Source: CAYQVO01 sp964421085
GTDB lineage: Bacteria; Bdellovibrionota_C; UBA2361; CAYQVO01
Assembly (NCBI GenBank): GCA_964421085.1
Contig: CAYQVO010000018.1
Location: 1-64,000, forward strand
DNA: 64,000 nucleotides
Direction of reading: 5' to 3'
Of this stretch, positions 52,304-61,700 are shown in pieces. The translations under genes were made by a program, and so were the position numbers. How positions within the stretch are numbered: the stretch's first letter is position 1; each line of letters opens with the position of its first letter. The notes under the pieces are model-generated. The model did no database searches. It saw nothing but the letters and a program-made list of their open reading frames with translations, and had not been told where the DNA came from.

Positions 52304-53376
52304 CAGTTGTGCGACAGCGGCGAAAGAAGTCCCGCAATGACCTCATCCCACCCCTTTTCCTGAATTCCCAGACTCTCTATAAGCTCCCGGCCGGCACGGC
52401 CGAGTGCCTGTGCATGATCTTTGTTTTCAACCAGGCTGTTGACGGCGCGCCCGACAGCGTCGGTATCGGGCGTCGCTACAAGTCCGTTTTCTTCGTGCCT
52501 TACGAACTCCAGCACGCCGCCGCTGTCCCGGGCTGTGACAACCGGCTTCGATGACGCAAAGGCTTCAAGAGTCACGTATCCGTAATCCTCGTCATGCGGC
52601 GCATAATATACCGCCAGAGCCCGTGCATACAGATCGATAAGATCCTCGTCGCTGACCCTGCCGAGAAATTCCACCCTCTCCCAAAGATGATGCTTGGCTA
52701 TCTCATTCCTGAAATATTCCATCACACCCGGTTCATCGGGCGTTCCAACGACTTTCAGTTTTACGAAACTGTGGATTACCGGAAGCGCCTTTATCATAAG
52801 GTCCACCCTTTTGATTGCGCACAGTCTTCCCACTGAAAGCACATAATCATCGGGAGGCGCACACCGGTAAGCGCCTCTGTGCGGGAGAGGCGGATAAAGG
52901 ACACTGCCTTTGATTCCGTTGAATGTTTCAAGCCTCTTTATGACATTCTTCGAAATGCCGGAGATAAATGAACACTCACGGAGGACACGATCGTCGCCTT
53001 CGACAAGCAGCCTGCGAAGCTGTTCGTCTCTCGGATCGTCGGAGAAGTCGGAATACCTGCCCCCGTAAAGATCGTAAATCGAGCGGTGCTGGTGAACGAG
53101 CCAGAGGCTCTTTCTCGGATGCTTCGCATAATAGCTCGGAAACTTGGTCGCAATCACGAGATCGACCGTACGACCGCTGAAACTCGACAGGTCAAGTTCC
53201 CGCCAGAGCGCGGCATGAGCGGGAAGCTTTTCTTTCGGCCCCGGATTGAAGGGCAGTTCCACAATGTCGGCCTCATGGCCGCGGGCGCGGAGTTCCCTCA
53301 GCAGCGAACCGACAAGAGCCTCCTGTCCTCCGCTCGTAAAAGGCGCCTTTACTCCGAGTACTAAAATGTTTGCCAC
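52303..53376 (-). CDS. Glycosyltransferase, family 4-like (first in transcription order)
   Basis: A 357-residue GT4-type enzyme. GTG at 53376, with AGGA about 7 bases upstream, gives VANILVLGVKAPFTSGGQEA; the upstream frame is a shadow. The C-terminal lobe has YVLSVGRLCAIKRVDLMIKA, EFLGRVSDEDLIDLYARA and EDYGYVTLEAFASSKPVV, with E(x7)E in the last. It is the first gene of a chain that runs into ligA and gltX, and its stop overlaps the next start (TGATG). Confidence 0.85.
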   Translation of the reverse strand: MANILVLGVKAPFTSGGQEALVGSLLRELRARGHEADIVELPFNPGPKEKLPAHAALWRELDLSSFSGRTVDLVIATKFPSYYAKHPRKSLWLVHQHRSIYDLYGGRYSDFSDDPRDEQLRRLLVEGDDRVLRECSFISGISKNVIKRLETFNGIKGSVLYPPLPHRGAYRCAPPDDYVLSVGRLCAIKRVDLMIKALPVIHSFVKLKVVGTPDEPGVMEYFRNEIAKHHLWERVEFLGRVSDEDLIDLYARALAVYYAPHDEDYGYVTLEAFASSKPVVTARDSGGVLEFVRHEENGLVATPDTDAVGRAVNSLVENKDHAQALGRAGRELIESLGIQEKGWDEVIAGLLSPLSHN

Positions 53377-53528
53377 TCTATATCCTGCCCGCCGGTTATT
53401 CAGCCCTCTTTTTATAACAACTTGACGCGCCGAACAAAACCGAAACTCCCGCTTTCCAGTGCCGTTCTTTTTTAATACTGTATTTATCTGATGGACAGAG
53501 CATATTTTCAACCGATGGAGGCGTCCTC

Positions 53529-54491
53529 ATGAGCGACAAATTCAAAGAACTGGCGAAGATCTGGAACGAAGCCGAAAATGAATGCCTTTCCGCTGAAGCC
53601 ATTCTGAATCAGGTGCAGGACGGCGAGCTTCAGGCGGCAATACACCTGCTGCGGGGCTGGAAGCTCCTCGGGGTATTGAACGCGCGAGATCGCGATGACA
53701 ATTCACAGCTGGATCGGATCGATTCCTTCGACGCCCTCGAGGCCGCCCTTTACCCCGCGACCGTTGTTGTGCTGCCGGAAAAACAAAAGGCGGCCTGGAT
53801 CGACGCAGTGAAATCACTCTTCGCCTTCGACCCCTCGATAGTCGCTTCCTCCCCGGGCCCGGCGGGAACACCCCTCGAGAATGTCAACATCATCGATGCG
53901 AGCGACGATTTGTGCGATGCCTTGAGAACCGCCTGGAAAAGGCTCAAACACAAATATGGAAAGACTTTTCGGCAGCGTCTCAACATTTCCGCCTCCGGAA
54001 TGGGAGCTGCCGTCCTCGCCATCCTGCTTCTGCTCTACATTGTACCGAGTCTTGTTACAGGATTCTGGAATCCTCTCATGTGGTTCAAACCCCGCTTCGG
54101 GGAATTCGTAATCTCTCATGCAGAGCAGCAATGGGGAACTCTTCGTTATGACCGCTCTGTGGACGGAAAGCCCCTGTCAATCGGGTCAAGGCATTATCGA
54201 AAGGGACTTGGAACGCACGCCAGGTCGAAAATCCGCCTGGTAATTCCCGGTGGATACGCCACATTTTCCGGGGCATGCGGACACGATGATGAGACGAACG
54301 GAACGATCACCTGCAGGATCGAGGCAAATGGAAGAGTTCTTTTTGAGACTGGCATATTGAGGCGGGGTGCTCCTGCGCAGCCGTTCTCAGTGGACATTCG
54401 CGGTCTCGACTCTGTTGATCTCATCGTTGGAGACGCTGGAGACGGCATAACCGCCGATCATGCTGACTGGGTGAACCTGAAGCTGAAATAA
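53529..54491 (+). CDS. Membrane-anchored NPCBM-domain protein
   Basis: A 320-residue protein. Residues about 1-150 are soluble and helical (ELAKIWNEAENECLSAEAIL, then CDALRTAWKRLKHKYG). A single membrane segment is at about 156-176 (GMGAAVLAILLLLYIVPSLV). The C-terminal domain (about 195-320) fits NPCBM (PF08305), a carbohydrate-binding module: DGKPLSIGSRHYRKGLGTHA, KIRLVIPGGYATFSGACGHDD, VDLIVGDAGDGITADHADW. The module is usually secreted on glycosidases; here it is membrane-tethered without an enzyme. The GGAGG site precedes ATG. The gene diverges from the glycosyltransferase chain and may sense or bind the product glycan. Confidence 0.8.
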   Translation: MSDKFKELAKIWNEAENECLSAEAILNQVQDGELQAAIHLLRGWKLLGVLNARDRDDNSQLDRIDSFDALEAALYPATVVVLPEKQKAAWIDAVKSLFAFDPSIVASSPGPAGTPLENVNIIDASDDLCDALRTAWKRLKHKYGKTFRQRLNISASGMGAAVLAILLLLYIVPSLVTGFWNPLMWFKPRFGEFVISHAEQQWGTLRYDRSVDGKPLSIGSRHYRKGLGTHARSKIRLVIPGGYATFSGACGHDDETNGTITCRIEANGRVLFETGILRRGAPAQPFSVDIRGLDSVDLIVGDAGDGITADHADWVNLKLK

Positions 54492-54510
54492 GCAGCCGTT
54501 CCGCTGCCGC

Positions 54511-54705
54511 TCACGCTGCAATATTCAGCCGCTGCCCCTTTCCGCTTTCCGGGGCGGGCATGCTTTTGATTGCATCGACAATGATTGACATGACAGCTTC
54601 CGACTGCTCATTGATGCCCTTCATTACTTTCACTGCGACCTTTGACTGGACGTCCGCCTGTTTGAGAGCGCTTATGCTTTCTATGCTGAGATTTTCCAGT
54701 TCCAT
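54511..54705 (-). CDS. YjfB-like small protein
   Basis: A 64-residue protein that resembles YjfB (PF14070, called a putative motility protein): MELENLSIESISALKQADVQ, then VAVKVMKGINEQSEAVMSII. ATG at 54705 gives the typical N-terminus; the upstream frame is less likely. No flagellar gene is in the window, and the actual role of the family is unclear. It converges with the NPCBM gene, 20 bases away. Confidence 0.55.
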   Translation of the reverse strand: MELENLSIESISALKQADVQSKVAVKVMKGINEQSEAVMSIIVDAIKSMPAPESGKGQRLNIAA

Positions 54706-54895
54706 GGAAAGAACAATCCTGTAACGCAGAAACAACCGCGGAGGTAATATCGGAGGGAAGGTGAAAAATCTTGAACGGATTCCTGCGTCATGTTCTGGAG
54801 GACTCCTCAGTTATGCGCGCCTGGCTGAAAAGTGCAGGAAAGAAAATTCCCTGCGCTGACAAGTGCTTATCGCTCCGAAATGCAGAAAAAGTGAA

Positions 54896-55504
54896 TCACT
54901 CCTTCAAATACGGGATTGAAATGTCTTTTTGTCTTTCTGTCATGTCCACGATTCGTGATTTCAACGTCTCTCTTGACTCGCCGGGGATCTGGTTATACCC
55001 CCACCATGCCATATAAAGCGCGCAGATCATGATTATCACTTTCTCTCCCACTCCCCCGGTTTTCAGCCGCGACCACTGCACGCTCTGTTGATTGATCGGC
55101 GCGAAAAGCGGAACCCCTGCCATCGTGCACGCATCGGACGCGAGATGAGTGAGGTAACCGAATCCGAACCACGAAAGCCGGTAAATATTGTAGCGCATCC
55201 CGAGCGCCATGATTAGAACCGCAAGTATCGGCCAGTGAAGGAAGCCTCGATGCCCGAATGCAAATTTGAGAAGCCTGGAAAGCGCCGCGGCGATAGAATC
55301 GAGAAGATCGCAGATGGTCTTTGGAAGAAGAGGGGCAAGGAACTTGCTCGGATTGGCGACAGTAGATTCCTCTTCGTCGAGGTCGGGTGCAAGGGCGCCA
55401 AGAAGCAGCGCAAGCCAGGGGACATCTCTGGGTGGAACGCCCAGGGCCGAAGAAACGGCCATTCCTGCGCTCAGGCCTATCACCAGATGTGTTGTCCCCT
55501 TCAT
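54896..55504 (-). CDS. Membrane-bound metal-dependent hydrolase (YdjM/DUF457 type)
   Basis: A 202-residue membrane protein. ATG at 55504 begins MKGTTHLVIGLSAGMAVSSA, with the conserved His of the family; ALAPDLDEEESTV gives the metal-site Asp/Asp/Glu cluster; HRGFLHWPIL has two His residues; LTHLASDACTMAGVPLF completes the set. Family members (YdjM, DUF457) are inner-membrane metal hydrolases linked to envelope stress and phospholipids in some bacteria, but the substrate is unknown. Four or five membrane segments are predicted. Confidence 0.82.
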   Translation of the reverse strand: MKGTTHLVIGLSAGMAVSSALGVPPRDVPWLALLLGALAPDLDEEESTVANPSKFLAPLLPKTICDLLDSIAAALSRLLKFAFGHRGFLHWPILAVLIMALGMRYNIYRLSWFGFGYLTHLASDACTMAGVPLFAPINQQSVQWSRLKTGGVGEKVIIMICALYMAWWGYNQIPGESRETLKSRIVDMTERQKDISIPYLKE

Positions 55505-55543
55505 CTTTAATCTCTTCTCCCGTTCATACACCGAACCTTCAAG

Positions 55544-56317
55544 CTATGGAAACATCCGGCGGTAAAAAATCCTGTAGCCGGCGAGTGCAAGCAGTGCCGC
55601 CCAGAGCACAAGCCAGATCCCGAGGACAAACCAGTCCTGCGGGACGGCAATGGGCCATCGCAGAAGGTCGACAAATGCGGCAAGCGGCATGACTGCAACC
55701 AGCACTTTCAGCGCTCCGGGAAGGCCTTCCATCGGGAAGTATGTTCCGCTCAGAACAAACATCGGGACGATAAGCACGAAAATCGGGACGTTTATCTGAT
55801 CAACCTTCCTCACGATACCTGCGGTACAGAGACCAAGCGACGAGAAAACCAGTGAACCTGTCACGATGACGGGAAGCGAGATCAGAAGATCCGGCGCATG
55901 ATAGGCGCCAAGCAAAGAGGCGATAAAAGCTGTTATCACCCCTGAAACAATTCCCCGCGTGGCGGCCCAGAGCCACTCCCCGATAAAAATGTCCCTGAAT
56001 GTGACAGGACCGGCAAGAATTACATGCCACGTTTTCTGATAGGAATACCGCAGGTACGATCCGTATGAAGCTTCATAAAAACTCTGGAATAGCACTCCGA
56101 CGGCTATCATGCCCGGCGCCAGAAACTCCAGATAGTCGACAGAATACCCACGGTAAGTAACAGCGCCTACAAGCGGGAGAAGTCCGTACCCAAAACCCAG
56201 AAGGTAGATGAGCGGTTCGCTCATTGGAGCGACGCAGTTTATCCAGAAGGTTTTTATAAAGAGACGGTAGTTGCGGTGCCAGACGGTGTATATTCCCCAG
56301 AGGTCGCCGCCCTTCAT
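55544..56317 (-). CDS. ABC-2 type permease (NodJ-like)
   Basis: A 257-residue membrane permease of the ABC-2 family with six predicted segments. The start (YTVWHRNYRLFIKTFWINC), the segment ending FLAPGMIAVGVLFQSFYEA and the tail GTYFPMEGLPGALKVLVAVMP with LVDLLRWP are typical of NodJ/DrrB-type exporters. It works with the ATPase encoded immediately upstream; the ATPase stop overlaps this ATG by 4 bases (56314-56317). NodIJ exports lipo-oligosaccharides in rhizobia, but relatives export lipids or glycolipids; the cargo here is unknown. Confidence 0.88.
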   Translation of the reverse strand: MKGGDLWGIYTVWHRNYRLFIKTFWINCVAPMSEPLIYLLGFGYGLLPLVGAVTYRGYSVDYLEFLAPGMIAVGVLFQSFYEASYGSYLRYSYQKTWHVILAGPVTFRDIFIGEWLWAATRGIVSGVITAFIASLLGAYHAPDLLISLPVIVTGSLVFSSLGLCTAGIVRKVDQINVPIFVLIVPMFVLSGTYFPMEGLPGALKVLVAVMPLAAFVDLLRWPIAVPQDWFVLGIWLVLWAALLALAGYRIFYRRMFP

Positions 56318-57240
56318 GCGAGCCCCCTTCCCGTCATCAGGAGAAAAACGTCCTCGAGATTGCTTTTCCTTCGTTTCAGGCTCGGAAGATTGAGATCATG
56401 GAAACCCTGCCACAGATCTTTCACACTCCCGCCGGGCCGGGAGATAAAAAGGCCTCCGTCGAACAAAGGTCTCCACACAGCGTCGGAGGGAAGCAGCCCG
56501 AGCAGAGCTTCCTCCTCCAGTCCGCCGGCTTCGATAGCGTCTTCCCCTGCATGGCGGAAGATAATGTCCTGCGGGGATCCGCAGTCGATGATAACGCCCT
56601 GCTGCATGAGAAGCAGGCGATCGCACAGCTTTTCTGCTTCTTCCATGTAATGAGTAGTAAGGAGGACCGCATATCCTTTCTCTTTGAACATGCTGATTCT
56701 GGCCCAGAAATCCTGACGGGCATCCGGATCAAGTCCTGTCGTCGGCTCGTCAAGAAAAAGGATCACCGGCCTGTGCATCAGCGCGCGGGCAAGCGCCACC
56801 CGCCGGCGCAGTCCGCCCGAAAGCTCTTCCGGCAAAAATCCTCTGTATTCGTCCATATCCAGTTCGTTAAGAAGCTCGTCGCCTCGCGCGACTCCCTTTG
56901 CACCGGTAATGCGATAATGATGGGCAGAGTTAGTGAGGTTTTCTATTACCGAAAAATCGGGATCAAGGCGGTCCTCCTGCGTGACAACTCCCAGAAGGCT
57001 TTTGACTTTCTTCGTTTCCCGGTCGAGATCAAGACCGCCGAACGAGACACTTCCGGAATCTCTTTCTACAGCTCCATAAAGCATTCCAACTGTTGTTGTC
57101 TTGCCTGCGCCGTTGGGGCCGAGTATTCCGAGCACTTCCCCATACCGGAGTTCGAAGGATATGCCGTCGACGACGCGACGGCCGTTGTATGTCTTGAGCA
57201 GATTGTCGGCAGTAAGGGCAACGGCGCCTTCTATGGTCAT
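56314..57240 (-). CDS. ABC transporter ATP-binding protein (NodI-like)
   Basis: A 308-residue ATPase. ATG at 57240 (GGGGAG about 8 bases upstream) is the true start; the upstream frame is a shadow. Walker A is GPNGAGKTTTVGML, the signature is LSGGLRRRVALARAL, Walker B is PVILFLDEPTTGLDP, and TTHYMEEAEKLCDR holds the switch His. The C-terminal part (about 230-308) is an added domain as in NodI and DrrA. It pairs with the permease that follows. Confidence 0.93.
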   Translation of the reverse strand: MTIEGAVALTADNLLKTYNGRRVVDGISFELRYGEVLGILGPNGAGKTTTVGMLYGAVERDSGSVSFGGLDLDRETKKVKSLLGVVTQEDRLDPDFSVIENLTNSAHHYRITGAKGVARGDELLNELDMDEYRGFLPEELSGGLRRRVALARALMHRPVILFLDEPTTGLDPDARQDFWARISMFKEKGYAVLLTTHYMEEAEKLCDRLLLMQQGVIIDCGSPQDIIFRHAGEDAIEAGGLEEEALLGLLPSDAVWRPLFDGGLFISRPGGSVKDLWQGFHDLNLPSLKRRKSNLEDVFLLMTGRGLA

Positions 57241-57277
57241 AAGAGCGATCTCCCCGCCCCGCCCCCGGGACTGCGCC

Positions 57278-58225
57278 CTAATTCTGTATTTCCACCGTCC
57301 CTCCCCGGAGCCGGTGCCACATGAAGGCAATCGGACATGCAACATAAACCGAAGAATATGTTCCTACAATCATCCCGATAACCAGAAAAAAACTGAAGTC
57401 CTCGAGCGAGGCCCCGCCGAAGAAATAAAGAGCAAGACAGGACACAAAAGTCAGAGATGTGGTGATCAAAGTTCTCGACATTGTCACATTTATCGACTCG
57501 TTCATAAGCGTTATCAGATTAAAACTCTTCCTGCGGGAAGCCTCCTCGCGTATCCGGTCGAATATGATGATGTTGTCGTGCATGGAATAGCCGATGGTAG
57601 TCAAAGCAGCCGCCAGCGTGATCATGTTGATGGCGTAACCAGCGAACAGATAGAACCCCATTGTAGTTACCGCGTCATGGAACAGCGTTCCCACAGCGCC
57701 GAGGCCAAAGGCGAATTCGAACCGGATCGAAACATAGATGAGCATGGCAATGAGACTCAATACCACGGCTATCAGCCCTGAGCGCCGAAGTTCGGCGCCG
57801 ACAGCGGGTCCCACAAAGTCGCTTTTAATGAGATGGACATCCGAGTTCAGGCCCTGTTTCAAGATCCCTTCAACCTGTTTTGGAACCGACGATGAGTCAG
57901 TCTTTGCTCCAGGCGCCGGCGCCGGCTGGACATTCTCGGCCCCGAAACGAACGACGAACTGGTCTTTGTCCGCATCGCTTTTGAACGCCTGAACCACGGC
58001 GCCTGGGAAACCATTGCCGTCCAGCACCGCCCTTATGCTGTCAGTGTTGCTGCCGGGCGCGTTCACTATCAGATCATATCCGCCCCGGAAATCGACGCCC
58101 CACTTGGCGTCCCCCTGATGGAACCAGAGATAAAAGGCCCAGACTATGGATGCAAGCGACAGGAAACAAGCTACCCAGGCTTTTCCCATGAAGTCTATTT
58201 TCAGATCGTGAGGTATAAGTTCCAT
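57278..58225 (-). CDS. secF: Protein translocase subunit SecF
   Basis: A 315-residue SecF. Six membrane segments with a periplasmic domain after the first, typical of the family: KWGVDFRGGYDLIVNAP (the SecF version of the DxTGG region), SMHDNIIIFDRIREE, and a final membrane block FGGASLEDFSFFLVIGMIVG. SecDF uses the proton gradient to pull secreted proteins across the membrane. It follows secD by 16 bases. AGAGGATT precedes ATG. Confidence 0.95.
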   Translation of the reverse strand: MELIPHDLKIDFMGKAWVACFLSLASIVWAFYLWFHQGDAKWGVDFRGGYDLIVNAPGSNTDSIRAVLDGNGFPGAVVQAFKSDADKDQFVVRFGAENVQPAPAPGAKTDSSSVPKQVEGILKQGLNSDVHLIKSDFVGPAVGAELRRSGLIAVVLSLIAMLIYVSIRFEFAFGLGAVGTLFHDAVTTMGFYLFAGYAINMITLAAALTTIGYSMHDNIIIFDRIREEASRRKSFNLITLMNESINVTMSRTLITTSLTFVSCLALYFFGGASLEDFSFFLVIGMIVGTYSSVYVACPIAFMWHRLRGGTVEIQN

Positions 58226-58241
58226 TGAAATCCTCTTTGCG

Positions 58242-59777
58242 TCAAACAGAAATTATAGAGTCTTTGCCCCTGAACTCGAACATCTCGAAAAGGGTGCGCG
58301 CCACAAACACGGCGCAGAAGAATGTGGCGACTATTCCGATGCCGGTCACGACGGCGAATCCCCTGATTGCGCCGGTACCGACGAAGTAAAGGATCGCAGC
58401 CGAAAGCATCTCGGTTATGTTCGAATCGACAATCGCATGAAGGGCGCGATCGAAGCCCGCAACCACCGCTGCGTCGCGTGTCGCTCCGTTCCTCAGTTCC
58501 TCGCGCATTCTTTCGAAGATGAGAACATTGGAGTCCACGGCCATTCCCACAGTAAGAGCAAGACCGGCAAGGCCCGGCAGCGTCAGAGTCGCCCCGAAAG
58601 CTGAAAGACACGCCATGACGAGAAATATGTTGAGCACCAGCGACACGATGGCAACCAGCCCGGACTTCTTATAGTAAAAGACCATGAAGCCGCCGATAAA
58701 AATGAGCGACATGAGAATAGCGGTTATTCCAGCCCTGATCGATTCCTTTCCGAGCGTGGGTCCGACCGTGCGCTCTTCGAGAACGCTCAAGGGCGCCGGC
58801 AAAGCTCCGGCCCTCAATACGACGGCAAGCTCCCGCGCTTCCTCCACAGCGAAGTTGCCTGAAATGCTCGCCTTGCCGCCTCCGATGCGTTCATTGATCC
58901 GGGGCGAAGACTTGACGACCCCGTCCAGAATGATGGCGAGCTGTTCGCCGACATGCTCGCCTGTGATCTTCGCGAACTGCTTCCCTCCCTCGTTCGTGAA
59001 CGAGAGAGAGACCTCCGCTCCGCGCGCTGAATCAAAGGCGACACGGGCATCGTCGACAGCATCACCCGTCATAAGAACCTCATCCTGAACACCGGTGGTT
59101 CCTCCCTCGGAATCCTTCATCATGACCTTGCCGGCAGTTCCCGCGCCTGTGTACAGGAGGCGGAATTCGAGTTTTGCCACGGACCCTACGACACGCTTGA
59201 CTGCAGCCACATCGGAAACTCCCGGCATTTGAAGCAGAATCCTTGTGTCTCCAATCTGCTGAATCAACGGTTCCGTCACGCCGAACTGGTCGACACGGCT
59301 GCGAAGGGTCTCGATCGACTGGCGAACCGCGTTCCGCTTCACATTCTCTGCGTACTGCTGGGAGACGGTGAAAAGAAGGACTGTTCGGCTTTCATCCTGC
59401 CGCTTCTGCTTGAAGACAAGATCGCGGTAATCATTTTCGATCCGTCCCCGCGCTCTATCGGCGCTGGATTCGCTCATGAAAGTAAGCTCCAGCGTATTTT
59501 CTTCCGGAACCCGGACTCTCAGGATCGGTATCTTATCAGTCTTGAGATCGCTCCGCATGCCGTTACCCATGGTCTGAAGCCTGCTCTTGACCGCTTCGGC
59601 TGTTTCAACTTCGTAAACCAGGTGAATTCCTCCGCTCAGATCGAGCCCGAGACTGAGGGGTCTGGAAATCCAGTTGGCGGGCATTTGCTTCGGAAAGAAA
59701 GTCGGGAGAAGAAAGAGCAGCCCGACCAAGACGACGCCCGCCATTACGAAGAATCGCTTTCTTACATCAATCCCCAT
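58242..59777 (-). CDS. secD: Protein translocase subunit SecD
   Basis: A 511-residue SecD. LGLDLSGGIHLVYEVET, the DLxGG proton-path motif near residue 47, RSRVDQFGVTEPLIQ, EVSLSFTNEGGKQFAKI, and late SNVLIFERMREELRNG with FAVVTGIGIVATFFCAV are all standard. It follows yajC closely. Length is normal for bacterial SecD (500-600). AAGGAAAA precedes ATG. Confidence 0.96.
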   Translation of the reverse strand: MGIDVRKRFFVMAGVVLVGLLFLLPTFFPKQMPANWISRPLSLGLDLSGGIHLVYEVETAEAVKSRLQTMGNGMRSDLKTDKIPILRVRVPEENTLELTFMSESSADRARGRIENDYRDLVFKQKRQDESRTVLLFTVSQQYAENVKRNAVRQSIETLRSRVDQFGVTEPLIQQIGDTRILLQMPGVSDVAAVKRVVGSVAKLEFRLLYTGAGTAGKVMMKDSEGGTTGVQDEVLMTGDAVDDARVAFDSARGAEVSLSFTNEGGKQFAKITGEHVGEQLAIILDGVVKSSPRINERIGGGKASISGNFAVEEARELAVVLRAGALPAPLSVLEERTVGPTLGKESIRAGITAILMSLIFIGGFMVFYYKKSGLVAIVSLVLNIFLVMACLSAFGATLTLPGLAGLALTVGMAVDSNVLIFERMREELRNGATRDAAVVAGFDRALHAIVDSNITEMLSAAILYFVGTGAIRGFAVVTGIGIVATFFCAVFVARTLFEMFEFRGKDSIISV

Positions 59778-59779
59778 GA

Positions 59780-60190
59780 TTATTTTTCCTTCGATTCAGA
59801 TTTTGACTGATCAGCTTTTTCGACTTTGCGGTTTACCGCGGTCTTTTCGAATTTGACGCGCACTCCGGATGCTATCTCAAGAACAAAGTGATCGCTCTCG
59901 ATGCCCCCAACCCTGGCGATTATGCCCGAAGTCGTCATCACCAGGTCTCCTTTTTTGAGAGAGCCATGCAGCTGTTCCATCGCTTTGAGCCGCTGCTGCT
60001 GCGGGCGGGTCACGAGGAAATAGAAGATCAGAAACACCATTATGATCAACGGGAACAGATTTCCCAGCATCTCGCCGAAACCTGGACGGTGTGGAGCGGC
60101 TCCTCCTGCAGGAGCCTGGGCGAGGGCTTCAAAAGCCAGAAGCTGGAGACTTACCAACAATACTGAAGGCACCAGAAAAAGGTGACGCAC
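59780..60190 (-). CDS. yajC: Preprotein translocase subunit YajC
   Basis: A 136-residue YajC, longer than the usual 100-110. An extra N-terminal hydrophobic stretch (about 1-25) resembles a signal sequence, then comes the YajC membrane segment (about 45-63, LFPLIIMVFLIFYFLVTRPQ) and LKKGDLVMTTSGIIARVGGI. YajC joins SecDF in the holo-translocon. It begins with GTG preceded by CGGAGGAAAA. It stands before secD and after tgt, the common order. Confidence 0.92.
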   Translation of the reverse strand: MRHLFLVPSVLLVSLQLLAFEALAQAPAGGAAPHRPGFGEMLGNLFPLIIMVFLIFYFLVTRPQQQRLKAMEQLHGSLKKGDLVMTTSGIIARVGGIESDHFVLEIASGVRVKFEKTAVNRKVEKADQSKSESKEK

Positions 60191-60290
60191 GACTTTTCCT
60201 CCGTTAAGGGTTCGGAATGCTTATATCTTAATGGTACGGTTAGGGCAAGGTGTTGCATGTTTTCACTGCTTCGGCCCGCCGCCCCGGCCC

Positions 60291-61439
60291 TCAAGGCTCG
60301 CGGCCCTCCGGCAAACGCGCCCATCTCTCCTTCTCCGTTTTATACAGGCTCTCAAAACTCCCCTCTTCCAGGCTTGTCCGGATGGCCTTCATAAGATCAA
60401 AGTAATGAGTCAGGTTGTGAATACTGAGAAGCTGAGGACCAAGCATCTCGCCAACCCTGAAAAGGTGGGCGATATACGAGTTACTGTGGTTACTGCACGC
60501 GATACAGCCGCAGCTTTCATCGAGAGGACCGCGATCCTCCAGGTATTTCGCGTTGCGTATATTTATGAAAGGTTCCGGCCCCCGAATGAAGGCTCTCCCG
60601 AATCTTCCGGCTCTTGTAGGCATTACGCAGTCGAAAAGATCAACTCCCTCGCAAACCGCCTGAACAATATCTTCAGGAGTTCCCACCCCCATCAGGTAAT
60701 GTATCTTCTCAGGAGTGAGTTGCTGAACATGATAGCTCAGCACCTCATACATAAGCTCCTTCTCCTCCCCGACGCTCAGACCTCCGATTGCTTCCCCGTC
60801 AAACGGAAGCTCCCGGATTCCATCGGCGGCTTTCCTGCGAAGATCAGGAAATACTCCTCCCTGAGTAATGCCGAAAAGGCATGTTCCTTCTTTCTTCCTT
60901 GCGTCCAGACATCGTCTCGCCCATCGCAGAGTCATTTCGAGAGAAGAATCAACATACTCACGCGGAAGCTTTCCATCGGGACACTCGTCAAGCATCATCG
61001 CGATATCGACCCCGAGAGTCTCCTGAATCTCCACCGACAGTTCAGGAGTCAGAAACAGTTTCCGCCCGTCGAGGTGCGAACGGAATTCCACTCCGCGCTC
61101 TGAAATTTTCCGGATTCCTTTCAAACTGAAAACCTGAAAACCTCCGCTGTCGCTTAGAACAGGCCCTTTCCATCCCATGAAGGCATGAACGCCGCCAAGG
61201 CTTCCGACATGCTCATGTCCGGGCCTGAGCCACAGGTGATAAGTGTTCACGAGCATTACATCGGCGCCGGCTTCCCTGAGACGTTCTACATCGACTCCTT
61301 TTACGCTCGCGCGTGTGCCCACCGGCATGAAAGCAGGCGTCGGTATATCGCCATGCGGGGTCGAAAAAACTCCGGTCCGCGCCCGCAGGTCGGAATTCAT
61401 CGCGACGAATCGCGATTTGGCGAACTTCAAAGGATTCAT
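60291..61439 (-). CDS. tgt: tRNA-guanine transglycosylase
   Basis: A 382-residue Tgt that exchanges guanine at the wobble position of certain tRNAs with preQ1, the committed step to queuosine. Active-site residues are in LSDSGGFQVFSL (Asp nucleophile region) and FDCVMPTRAGRFG; ALGITQGG-like GITQGGVFPDLR and GGLSVGEEKELMYEV are also typical. Zinc ligands occur in CGCIACSN and a later His (HNLTHYF). ATG at 61439 gives MNPLKFAKSRF; a later ATG at 61400 is also possible, and neither has a strong ribosome site. The stretch before 61439 is not family-like. Confidence 0.94.
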   Translation of the reverse strand: MNPLKFAKSRFVAMNSDLRARTGVFSTPHGDIPTPAFMPVGTRASVKGVDVERLREAGADVMLVNTYHLWLRPGHEHVGSLGGVHAFMGWKGPVLSDSGGFQVFSLKGIRKISERGVEFRSHLDGRKLFLTPELSVEIQETLGVDIAMMLDECPDGKLPREYVDSSLEMTLRWARRCLDARKKEGTCLFGITQGGVFPDLRRKAADGIRELPFDGEAIGGLSVGEEKELMYEVLSYHVQQLTPEKIHYLMGVGTPEDIVQAVCEGVDLFDCVMPTRAGRFGRAFIRGPEPFINIRNAKYLEDRGPLDESCGCIACSNHSNSYIAHLFRVGEMLGPQLLSIHNLTHYFDLMKAIRTSLEEGSFESLYKTEKERWARLPEGREP

Positions 61440-61700
61440 GAGATCAAAGAGTGCATCCGCGCCTGAAAGAAAGCAAGAAAATGTCCGCTTTCGCGGACGT
61501 ATCCTGCACAGTAGTAATTCTTCGCATCTGAAACCTTCCATCAATAGTAAACCTTCGGATACCGAAAGCAGGCATTACTCCTGCCTGCGATAAGAAAACC
61601 CCGGAAATCTCTTCTCCGGACACCTTTCTCAAAGTTTCACCTGAATCATCCGCAGCCGGAATGGGATTAGATTGGGAGACAGAAAGACAGATACCGCGAA

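Noticed and set aside
56398..57324. 308-residue plus-strand frame inside the ABC ATPase
   Set aside because: Antisense to Walker motifs and signature; no independent support.
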